NCBI GenBank assembly: GCA_019084435.1
Contig: JAHRFV010000107.1
Span: forward strand, 1-31,063
Source of the DNA: Dethiosulfatibacter sp.
GTDB taxonomy: Bacteria > Bacillota_A > Clostridia > Tissierellales > Dethiosulfatibacteraceae
Direction of reading: 5' to 3'
Length of the DNA: 31,063 nt
A model generated the notes under the pieces. The model saw nothing but the letters and a program-made list of their open reading frames with translations, was not told where the DNA came from and did not search any database. How positions within the stretch are numbered: the first letter of the stretch is position 1; each line of letters opens with the position of its first letter. A program made the translations under genes and the position numbers. This document shows positions 25,261 to 31,063 of this stretch, in pieces.

Positions 25261-27341
25261 CTCAACACCTCCGCTAATATTTTTTCTGATGTTACCGGCA
25301 AATCATTAATCTCTATTCCGATGGCATCCTGAACAGCCGATGCTATTGCAGGAGCCACCCCCACCAACGTAAGCTCCCCAGCAGCCTTTGCGCCATAGGG
25401 GCCTTCTTTGTAGGGATTATAGATCCAATCGGTATACATTCTTGGCATGTCAGCTACAGTTGGTACTGCATATGATGAAAAGCTGTTTTGCTGAATCAAT
25501 CCATCGATGCTATCCATCACCTCTAGCATTCCATAGCCAAGGCCCTGGGCAACACCACCATGAACCTGACCGATAAATGTATCCTCATCTATTGGCAATC
25601 CCACATCATATATGCCGTATATATTGGTGCAATTGATTTCAAATGTTACGGGATCCACTTCCACCTCGGCAATGACAGCAGCCCATGAATAAGATAAATA
25701 AGCATTTCCATTGAGATGTTTCTGATCCCACTTGATATGGTCCGGTTGCTTGAAAGTTTCAGTAATTAAAACCTCACCGTTTTCATTCATGCGTGATTTT
25801 AGTTTTTCGGCAGCCTTATACAGCAAACCACCGACCACCATAGTGGTTCTTGAAGCAACAGTCGGTCCTGAATCAGGTACATTAAAGGTATCCGGATCGT
25901 CATAGACGATTCTTTCTATGCCTATGTCCAATACCGATGCTACTATTTTAGACAGCACCGTTTTTGCTCCCTGACCCATTTCTACAGAGGATACCAGTAT
26001 GTGTACATAACCGCTTTCATCCTTCTTTAGATTGACCACTGATTTAATGTGTGAGGCCTCTCCATCTCCTGTAAAGCCACCACCATGTGGAATGAACGCC
26101 ACACCAACGCCATGATAAAAATCCTTCTTGTTTTTGATTTCTTCATAGTCTGACATTTTTTCAAGCTTATCTGCCATTTCTTTGAGCATGATTGTCTCAT
26201 TGAATATACCTGATGTTGCTGATAAGTCACCTTTCTTTACAAAATACTGCCTTCTGAACTCTATTGGATCCTTATTCAGATAACGTGCCAATTGATTCAT
26301 ATGCTGCTCTAAGGCAAACATGCTTTGAGGTGAGCCAAAGCCCCTAAACGCGCCTGTGAAAATGTTGTTGGTTTTATATGCCTTGCCCACTACCTTTACA
26401 TTCTCAATATTATAGCATCCGGTGAGTGTAAGGATTCCCCGCTGTAAAACCACATCGGTAAGTCCCCAGTATGGACCTCCATCGAGTTCATATAAGAATT
26501 CCATTCCGACAATCTTTCGTTCCTTCAAATAGGTTTTGATTCTTGTCTGGGATGGATGTCGTTTAGTCGTATATAAAATATCTTCTCTTCTATCAAATAT
26601 GAGTTCTACAGGTGCTTTGATTTTCAATGCTGCAGCAGCCAATTGACACGCCATCAGAGAGGGGTATTCCTCTTTGCCGCCAAAAGCGCCACCTGTGGTA
26701 TTTTGAATTACCCTGATATTGTCTCCAGGCAATTCTGTGCTATGAATCAGTGCATTTTTGATATAATATGGGCACTGCATAGATCCGTAGATTGTCAGTA
26801 TATTGTCTGAATATTCCCCAACCAGACCTTGCTTTTCCATATAAAGCTGCTCCTGATAGCCAGTTGAATATTCCTTCTCAAATGTATCGTCATAATCAAG
26901 CTCGCCAATATCGCCTTTCTGATATTGATAGGATGAATAAGTCCTGTCTTCATGTTCCCTGCATTCGTTCATATGGAATATGCCTTTGTCCTCACGGTAA
27001 TTGACAACTATTCCATTCATGAATTCTATGACCTGCTGTTTATCTTTTCCCACAATCAATGCAATCGGTTCTCCAATATAATTAACTGTAGTATCAGCAA
27101 ACACCGGCATATCGCCTTTAATCATCAAAACTTCATTGACCGGTGTATCTGAAGCATCCACCACCCAAATTCCCTCAGGGATATCCGGGTAATCAATACC
27201 TAGGATTTCTCCTTTAGCTATGCTGCTTCGAAGGGTTCTGGCATAATGAAGATTTTCAAAATCAATATCCTCAATATACCTGACCTTGCCGTTAATCTTT
27301 TCTACGGAATCAACTCTGCACATCCTGTCTCTGATCTTCAT
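25257..27341 (-). CDS. xdhA: Xanthine dehydrogenase, molybdenum-binding subunit (set 1)
   Basis: 694 residues from the ATG at 27341, preceded by GGGAGGA at 4 nt; earlier in-frame ATGs (up to 27398) would add a hydrophobic stretch not found in the family. Substrate-site features of purine hydroxylases are intact: GGAFGGKE with E224, GAFRGFGSPQ with R333, and AAGELTLVG with the base E656. It therefore looks like a true xanthine/hypoxanthine hydroxylase. Run in reverse it could also reduce urate to xanthine, which is feasible in a reducing anaerobe. It is the first gene of the 19-gene operon, behind a long structured leader. Any selenium modification cannot be judged from sequence. Confidence 0.93.
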   Translation of the reverse strand: MKIRDRMCRVDSVEKINGKVRYIEDIDFENLHYARTLRSSIAKGEILGIDYPDIPEGIWVVDASDTPVNEVLMIKGDMPVFADTTVNYIGEPIALIVGKDKQQVIEFMNGIVVNYREDKGIFHMNECREHEDRTYSSYQYQKGDIGELDYDDTFEKEYSTGYQEQLYMEKQGLVGEYSDNILTIYGSMQCPYYIKNALIHSTELPGDNIRVIQNTTGGAFGGKEEYPSLMACQLAAAALKIKAPVELIFDRREDILYTTKRHPSQTRIKTYLKERKIVGMEFLYELDGGPYWGLTDVVLQRGILTLTGCYNIENVKVVGKAYKTNNIFTGAFRGFGSPQSMFALEQHMNQLARYLNKDPIEFRRQYFVKKGDLSATSGIFNETIMLKEMADKLEKMSDYEEIKNKKDFYHGVGVAFIPHGGGFTGDGEASHIKSVVNLKKDESGYVHILVSSVEMGQGAKTVLSKIVASVLDIGIERIVYDDPDTFNVPDSGPTVASRTTMVVGGLLYKAAEKLKSRMNENGEVLITETFKQPDHIKWDQKHLNGNAYLSYSWAAVIAEVEVDPVTFEINCTNIYGIYDVGLPIDEDTFIGQVHGGVAQGLGYGMLEVMDSIDGLIQQNSFSSYAVPTVADMPRMYTDWIYNPYKEGPYGAKAAGELTLVGVAPAIASAVQDAIGIEINDLPVTSEKILAEVLR

Positions 27342-27537
27342 GATTTCCTCCCTCATATACACTAAATAAGTAAACAAAAAGACTACATAGAAAACCACCC
27401 CATTCTTGGATCGAATGAACGCATGTTTCCTGCAGTCTCATATCTACAATAACCAGCAATAACTTAATATGTAGTTGTTGTCATTTCAATCGAGAAAACA
27501 TGCCGTGGTTTTCATGCTTCGCAGTTTTCTTTAGCAT
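27342..27537 (-). ncRNA. Structured 5' leader of the purine operon, candidate cis-regulatory RNA
   Basis: About 196 nt between the predicted start (about 27537) and the xdhA ATG. Read 5' to 3' it can form a starting hairpin ATGCT/AGCAT (27533-27537 with 27514-27518). A three-way junction follows: P1 GAAAACCAC (27505-27513) with GTGGTTTTC (27390-27398); P2 GCATGTTTTC (27494-27503) with GGAAACATGC (27421-27430, one G-U); P3 CATTC/GAATG (27401-27417). Junction linkers are 1, 3 and 2 nt. Competing folds exist: GAAAAC/GTTTTC within 27494-27513, and ACTACATA (27468-27475) with TATGTAGT (27382-27389), the latter followed by CTTTTT. The canonical purine riboswitch core is not seen. Folding was done by eye. 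Confidence 0.55.
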
Positions 27538-27583
27538 AAATACATTATACACCAAAAGTGTATTTAACTTCAATTGAAATGAC
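27480..27583. repeat. Inverted repeat bracketing the purine-operon promoter
   Basis: GTCATTTCAAT at 27480-27490 and its exact reverse complement ATTGAAATGAC at 27573-27583, 82 bp apart. One arm abuts and overlaps the -35 box, the other lies about 47-57 nt downstream of the start. It could be a pair of operators for a looping repressor, or a hairpin in read-through RNA from the upstream gene. Confidence 0.6.
27544..27573 (-). promoter_or_regulatory. Sigma-A promoter of the purine operon
   Basis: On the minus strand -35 TTGAAG (27568-27573), an 18-bp spacer, and a perfect -10 TATAAT (27544-27549). The predicted start is near 27537. The promoter begins 20 nt after the stop of the HMG-CoA-lyase-like gene. 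A palindrome TTCAATTGAA (27569-27578) overlaps the -35 box and may be an operator. Confidence 0.8.
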
Positions 27584-27592
27584 TGAAAACAC

Positions 27593-28498
27593 CTATATTA
27601 TGATGTCTGTGGCCTTACCAGCCTTCAAAATATAGCTATTCATTTCCTTTCCATAGACCTTTTCGAGATATCGGGCGACTTCAATGGCTTTATCCAGCTC
27701 CACACCGGTTTCATATCCCATCTCATGTGTCATGTAAATCAGGTCCTCTGAAGAGACATTACCTTTAGCGCCAGCCACATATGGACACCCGCCAAGTCCT
27801 CCGAAAGAGCTGTCAAATCTTGTAACACCAGCCTCCATTGCAGCATATGCATTTGCCAATCCCATGCCTCTCGTGTTATGAAAGTGAGCACTGAAGGTGG
27901 TATCGGGATATTTGTTGATGAAATACAAAAAGACTTCCTTTACCTCTCTGGGATTACCCATGCCGGCAGTATCGGCGATAAATATTTCTTCAATCCCCAT
28001 GTCAATCAGTTTTTTCACTACGCGATTGATCGTCTCGATTGTCATTTTGCCCTCATAAGGGCATCCAAAAGACGTAGAGACACCACAGGAAAGCTTGATG
28101 TCGTTATTCCTTGCCAACTCAACCCTGTCTCTTATGGTCTCAAGTGTTTCATCACTTGTCATTTGAAATTTCTTTAAATTATAGGTGTTGCTGGCTGAAA
28201 CAGATATTTTGACGCTTTTCACACCGACTGCTATGGCACGTTTCAGTCCATCAATATCTTCCACCAAAGCTTTCAACTCCACATCCGCAGGTTTGTTTAG
28301 AAGCTTGTAAACCCCTTCTGCATCTGCTAGTTCCGGTATTCTTGCAGGATCAGCGAAGTATCCAAATTCAATGGATTTAAATCCTGCGTCAATGGATTTG
28401 TTGATTAGTTCTGCTTTCGTTGCAGTATCCAGTATTTGTTTTTCATTCTGAAAGCCATCTCTCGGTCCGACTTCAGTTATTATTATTTTCTTATTCAA
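27593..28498 (-). CDS. HMG-CoA lyase-like protein (HMGL/DRE-TIM family)
   Basis: 301 residues, the normal length for bacterial HMG-CoA lyases. Signature residues are R13/D14 (GPRDGFQNE), metal ligands H205/H207 (AHFHNT) and the flexible loop FGGLGGCPYVAGAKGNVSSEDLIYM with catalytic C238. The typical reaction is cleavage of 3-hydroxy-3-methylglutaryl-CoA or a related 3-hydroxy-dicarboxyl-CoA to acetyl-CoA and a ketoacid; a loop that usually reads VEVGSF or VEVTSF reads FEFGYF, so another acyl-CoA is possible. RBS AGGAGG precedes the ATG. No terminator is obvious after it, so it may read through into the purine operon. Acetoacetate from this enzyme could feed the CoA-transferase operon, but that is speculative. 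Confidence 0.9.
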   Translation of the reverse strand: MNKKIIITEVGPRDGFQNEKQILDTATKAELINKSIDAGFKSIEFGYFADPARIPELADAEGVYKLLNKPADVELKALVEDIDGLKRAIAVGVKSVKISVSASNTYNLKKFQMTSDETLETIRDRVELARNNDIKLSCGVSTSFGCPYEGKMTIETINRVVKKLIDMGIEEIFIADTAGMGNPREVKEVFLYFINKYPDTTFSAHFHNTRGMGLANAYAAMEAGVTRFDSSFGGLGGCPYVAGAKGNVSSEDLIYMTHEMGYETGVELDKAIEVARYLEKVYGKEMNSYILKAGKATDIII

Positions 28499-28535
28499 GA
28501 TATCCTCCTAGTTTATGTAAACAATTATTAGCATA

Positions 28536-28564
28536 ATAATATTATAGATTCTTTTATTAATCAA
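28536..28564 (-). promoter_or_regulatory. Probable promoter of the HMG-CoA lyase-like gene
   Basis: Minus strand: TTGATT (28559-28564), 17-bp spacer, TATTAT (28536-28541). A stronger TATAAT lies at 28541-28546 but would have only a 12-bp spacer. It faces away from the promoter at 28577. A small palindrome GTTTATGTAAAC (28511-28522) lies between it and the RBS. Confidence 0.5.
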
Positions 28565-28576
28565 GCCTTGTCCGTA

Positions 28577-28604
28577 TTGATTAGAATAAAGAAAGTGGTA
28601 TAAT
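28577..28604 (+). promoter_or_regulatory. Promoter of the FNR-like flavin reductase gene
   Basis: TTGATT (28577-28582), 16-bp spacer, TATAAT (28599-28604), predicted start near 28611, about 23 nt before the ATG at 28634. It is divergent from the HMG-CoA lyase-like gene. Confidence 0.7.
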
Positions 28605-28633
28605 TGAATAAACAAAGAAAAGGGAGTGTTGAA

Positions 28634-29329
28634 ATGGGAGAATCAAAAGAAAAAATTAAAATTATTCTGAGAGAGATTATTCAGGAAACAAGTGATATAT
28701 ACTCTTTCGTATTTGACGTGCCAGAAGATTTTCAGTGGATAGCAGGTCAGCATGGAATCTTCAGATTTACAGACAGAGAGATTGAGGACAAGGATTTTAG
28801 AATCTTCAGCTTTGCATCGATAAAGGAAGAAAAGACTATGATCTTCTCTACCCGAATCATTGAAATTCCAAGCGATTATAAAAAAAACCTATTGCTTCTT
28901 GAGCCCGGTGATATCATGACAATAGATGGTGCAGTCGGCAAGTTCATTCTTGACGACTACAAACAGATTACCTGTGTAATGGCAGGTGGCATCGGCATTA
29001 CACCTGTTAGGGCATTTATGAAGCAAATTGATGAGCTTGGCATCAATCCGACTCTTATTAAAGTGCTCTACTCCGATGATAGGGGTGAGTTTGCTTATGA
29101 ACAGACCCTACTGGATATCAATGCCAAGTACGAGGGTCTTGATTTGGAATTCATCTCTGATAGAAACATTTTTACTGACAAAATTGCTGAGTTCGCTTCA
29201 GAGCACGAAAACAAAGCACTTTACTACATTGCAGGAACACCAGGCATGAACAGTTTTTTGACTGATAAACTCATTGGATTAGGCATAGAAAAAAACCAAA
29301 TTAAAACAGATGTCTTTACGGGATATTAA
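28634..29329 (+). CDS. Ferredoxin-NADP reductase-like flavin oxidoreductase
   Basis: 231 residues from the ATG at 28634, with GGGAG 7 nt upstream; a 10-residue longer reading starts inside the -10 box and is rejected. FAD-binding RIFSFAS (RxxS, 56-59) and the NAD(P)-binding AGGIGITPVR (117-126) are followed by LYSDD, and by YYIAGTPGMNSFL and a C-terminal VFTGY typical of the reductase fold. There is no fused [2Fe-2S] domain, so it probably hands electrons to a separate ferredoxin, flavin or oxygenase-like partner. It is cytoplasmic and monocistronic or paired with the methyltransferase gene downstream. The partner is unknown. Confidence 0.87.
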   Translation: MGESKEKIKIILREIIQETSDIYSFVFDVPEDFQWIAGQHGIFRFTDREIEDKDFRIFSFASIKEEKTMIFSTRIIEIPSDYKKNLLLLEPGDIMTIDGAVGKFILDDYKQITCVMAGGIGITPVRAFMKQIDELGINPTLIKVLYSDDRGEFAYEQTLLDINAKYEGLDLEFISDRNIFTDKIAEFASEHENKALYYIAGTPGMNSFLTDKLIGLGIEKNQIKTDVFTGY

Positions 29330-29343
29330 AAATGTGCTATAAT
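29315..29343 (+). promoter_or_regulatory. Promoter of the methyltransferase gene
   Basis: -35-like TTTACG (29315-29320), 17-bp spacer, perfect TATAAT (29338-29343). The -35 box lies in the last codons of the upstream flavin reductase gene. Predicted start is near 29350, inside the Fur-type box. Confidence 0.6.
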
Positions 29344-29346
29344 AAA

Positions 29347-29361
29347 TGATAATAATTATCA
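29347..29361. promoter_or_regulatory. Fur/PerR/Zur-type 7-1-7 box
   Basis: TGATAATAATTATCA is an exact 7-1-7 inverted repeat (TGATAAT-N-ATTATCA), the consensus of Bacillus Fur-family operators. The symmetry extends three bases on each side (AAA and TTT), to 29344-29364. It lies just after the -10 box, over the predicted start, a repressing position. Which family member binds (iron, zinc or peroxide) cannot be told from the site. Confidence 0.75.
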
Positions 29362-29387
29362 TTTAAAAAGAAAAGAGATGACTCACA

Positions 29388-29975
29388 ATGAAATATTTAT
29401 CAGATTTTGCATATGATTTATTCATGCTGCCTCTGGAAACATTCTTGCTTAACAGAAAAAGAAAGAATGTATTTAAAGATGTCACTGGAGATGTTCTTGA
29501 AATAGGTGCTGGTACGGGAACCAATTTAAAGTATTATGATTATAACAAGCTCAAGTCACTGACTATCACAGACCAGGAACTATCACCAGCGCTCACAGAT
29601 CATAAATATCCTGAGCACTTGAATGTCAAAATACTTCAGGCAGATGCACAGAGTCTACCCTTCCCATCTGGATCTATGGACAGTGTTGTCTTCACGTTAG
29701 TATTTTGTAGCGTAACCGATCCATATGTTGGATTCAAGGAAATAAAAAGGGTATTGAAACCTGATGGTAGAATATTCTTCATCGAGCATGTCTTACCCCT
29801 CCACAATCCAATGAGGGAGGTTTTTCACAAGGCCAACCATCAATGGACAAAAATTGCAGGGGGATGCAACCTTAGCAGAGAAACCGATAAGGTGATTGAA
29901 GAATCAGGCTTTAAAATTGAAAAGCTCGAAAGATTCTTTGGAGCCTTCATTACAGGTGTTGCTAGTATCAGTTAG
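29388..29975 (+). CDS. Class I SAM-dependent methyltransferase (Methyltransf_11/UbiE-like)
   Basis: 195 residues. Motif I EIGAGTGTN is at 38-46, the acidic loop ADAQSLPFPSGSMD (about 85-98) holds the adenine-contacting aspartate, and EIKRVLKPDGRIFFIEHV marks the later strand. Length and sequence fit small Methyltransf_11 proteins of unknown substrate; quinone or lipid headgroup methylation is seen in relatives. The RBS is weak (AAGAGAT), suggesting low expression even when derepressed. The promoter with a Fur-type box suggests production under metal limitation. The product is otherwise unassigned. Confidence 0.85.
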   Translation: MKYLSDFAYDLFMLPLETFLLNRKRKNVFKDVTGDVLEIGAGTGTNLKYYDYNKLKSLTITDQELSPALTDHKYPEHLNVKILQADAQSLPFPSGSMDSVVFTLVFCSVTDPYVGFKEIKRVLKPDGRIFFIEHVLPLHNPMREVFHKANHQWTKIAGGCNLSRETDKVIEESGFKIEKLERFFGAFITGVASIS

Positions 29976-30004
29976 AATGACAATCAAATTTAACTAAAGA
30001 CCAT

Positions 30005-30047
30005 AAAAAAAGACAATGCGAAATTATCAACAGCATTGTCTTTTTTT
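30005..30047. terminator. Bidirectional intrinsic terminator
   Basis: Perfect 15-bp inverted repeat, AAAAAAAGACAATGC (30005-30019) and its complement (30033-30047), loop 13 nt. A-tract on one side and T-tract on the other serve both the methyltransferase gene (plus) and the ridA gene (minus), which converge here. Confidence 0.88.
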
Positions 30048-30077
30048 ACACTTATATACTTCATTTCCTATGTCGAT

Positions 30078-30455
30078 TTATTTAACTGCTATAGCATCAA
30101 TTTCTACGCCCACATCTTTAGGCAGTCTAGAAACCTCCACGGCGCATCTCGCTGGCTTATGCCCTTCAAAAAACGCTTCATACACACCATTTACCGCTAC
30201 AAAGTCATTCATATCCTTTAGGAAAACCTGGCACTTGACGATATCTTCCAACTTGTAACCCGCTTCGGTGATAATCGCTTTGATATTTTCCAAAGATTGC
30301 TTTGTCTGGATCTTGATATCATCACTGACCAGCGTCATGGTTTCAGGCACAAAAGGAATTTGACCTGATACATACAATGTCCCATTTGTCTCCACTGCCT
30401 GGGAATAAGGTCCCACCGCTGCTGGAGCATTTTTTGTTGTTATAAATCTTTTCAT
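30078..30455 (-). CDS. ridA: RidA-family enamine/imine deaminase
   Basis: 125 residues, standard RidA length. The residues of active RidA proteins are present: Y17 (GPYSQA), R103 (KPARCAVEVSRLP) and E118 (GVEIDAIAV). RidA hydrolyses 2-aminoacrylate and related enamines released by PLP-dependent lyases to the ketoacid plus ammonia. Two PLP lyases of unknown substrate lie in the nearby operon, so a protective role toward their products is possible. RBS AGGAGGT precedes the ATG. It is the last gene before the terminator at 30005. Confidence 0.93.
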   Translation of the reverse strand: MKRFITTKNAPAAVGPYSQAVETNGTLYVSGQIPFVPETMTLVSDDIKIQTKQSLENIKAIITEAGYKLEDIVKCQVFLKDMNDFVAVNGVYEAFFEGHKPARCAVEVSRLPKDVGVEIDAIAVK

Positions 30456-30504
30456 TTTTACCTCCTTGTTTTATGAATTAGAAATTCTATTGATTAATTA
30501 TTTG

Positions 30505-30539
30505 CAAAAAACAAAAGGAACCGTCCCTTTTGTTTTTTG
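30505..30539 (-). terminator. Intrinsic terminator of the XRE-cupin gene
   Basis: Perfect 14-bp repeat CAAAAAACAAAAGG (30505-30518) and its complement (30526-30539), 7-nt loop reading GACGGTT on the minus strand. It starts 2 nt after the stop codon. The GGGACGGTTCC core resembles a short element I recall as widespread at gene ends in clostridial and bacillal genomes. Confidence 0.75.
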
Positions 30540-30540
30540 T

Positions 30541-31063
30541 TTAGTCTGGGTAGTAGATAATGACTGACATCTTGGTTTCTGTATCTCCTGAATTTTTGTA
30601 GGAATGAACTTTATCCCCTCTAAATTCAAATCCATCATCCTTATTGAGAAGAAATTCGGTTCCTTCAACTGTTATCTCCAGCTGACCCTCATACACAACT
30701 ACCATCTCTAGAGTATCCTTGTTGTGAGCCTCGGCATTCAACCTACCACCCGGCGCTACGACAACCTGATACATCTCGAACTTTCTACCCTCTTCAAAGG
30801 GAAAAAATGGGTAGATCCTATATCTGCCATTGTCTTCTATGATGGCTGATAAATCTGATTTATAGATAACCTTGTTTTCTTCAACAGGCTTCTGTATAAG
30901 CGATGACAGAGAGACTTTGAGACCGCTGGCTATCTTCCAAAGCGTGGCAATTGTAGGGTTTGATTCTCCCCTCTCAATCTGGCCTAGCATGCTTTTGCTG
31001 ACACCTGTCAGGCTCGCAACATTATCAAGGCTAATTCCTCTATTGATCCTTATTTCTTTCAGA
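30541..31063 (-). CDS. XRE-family regulator with C-terminal cupin domain (5' end beyond the window)
   Basis: The open frame continues to the right edge: after the last in-frame ATG at 30990, 24 more sense codons are read upstream (ending LDNVASLTGVSKS), and they complete the XRE helix-turn-helix together with MLGQIERGESNPTIATLWKIA. So at least 173 codons are present and the start lies outside. The C-terminal half is a cupin barrel with the ligand-sensing motif EAHNKDTLEMVVVYEGQLEI and FRGDKVHSY. Proteins of this build (SutR/PuuR-like) repress amino-acid or polyamine catabolic genes and respond to a small molecule. Its target may be ridA or itself; no operator was recognised. Confidence 0.9.
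   Translation of the reverse strand, partial: LKEIRINRGISLDNVASLTGVSKSMLGQIERGESNPTIATLWKIASGLKVSLSSLIQKPVEENKVIYKSDLSAIIEDNGRYRIYPFFPFEEGRKFEMYQVVVAPGGRLNAEAHNKDTLEMVVVYEGQLEITVEGTEFLLNKDDGFEFRGDKVHSYKNSGDTETKMSVIIYYPD

Noticed and set aside
27342..27592. Canonical purine (guanine/adenine) riboswitch or xanthine riboswitch
   Set aside because: The fixed junction and loop nucleotides of the purine riboswitch are not there, and I could not recognise any other known motif by eye. I kept only the generic structured-leader call.

Overview
The window looks like a chromosome segment of an AT-rich, Gram-positive anaerobe of the Clostridia/Tissierellia type. The reasons are strong Shine-Dalgarno sequences (AGGAGG/GGAGGTGA) before nearly every gene, a PAS-AAA-Fis sigma-54 activator working with a cre-like site, a group IIC intron end, and a large set of genes for oxygen-independent purine breakdown. 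The species is not identified. Twenty-eight protein genes are supported. No tRNA, rRNA or CRISPR array was seen.

Left edge (1-179): the 5' end of a group IIC intron runs off the window and sits directly behind the terminator hairpin of the next operon. Positions 208-3850 (minus strand): a three-gene operon, CoA-transferase / GntP permease / SDR dehydrogenase, most simply read as uptake and oxidation of 3-hydroxybutyrate and activation of acetoacetate. It has a sigma-54 promoter (3904-3920), a cre-like site over the predicted transcription start, and an array of 17-bp upstream repeats that should bind the activator encoded at 4182-5564.

Centre (5599-27341, minus strand): 19 genes with small gaps or overlaps, readable as one operon of about 22 kb for purine catabolism. 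Guanine and adenine deaminases feed hypoxanthine and xanthine to two complete three-subunit molybdenum hydroxylases. HyuA-like, SsnA-like, YgeY-like and YgeW-like enzymes match the set known from anaerobic urate/purine degraders. Instead of the usual YgeX and YgfK, the operon carries two unusual PLP fold-type II enzymes, a PreA-like flavoprotein lacking the catalytic cysteine, and a hydroxypyruvate/glycerate branch (D-2-hydroxyacid dehydrogenase plus glycerate kinase). An Old Yellow Enzyme homologue and a DUF523-DUF1722 Fe-S protein close the operon. This suggests a variant of the pathway whose C3 carbon leaves through glycerate.

The operon starts from a good sigma-A promoter (27544-27573), followed by a leader of about 196 nt. 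The leader can fold into a compact three-way junction and also into competing hairpins, so it is a candidate undescribed cis-regulatory RNA. An 11-bp inverted repeat brackets the promoter and start.

Right side (27593-31063): an HMG-CoA-lyase-like gene (minus), a divergent FNR-like flavin reductase, a SAM methyltransferase behind an exact Fur-type 7-1-7 box, then RidA and a window-truncated XRE-cupin regulator, with terminators between them. The only gene-free stretch over 300 bases is 3851-4181, and it is filled by the regulatory sites described above.
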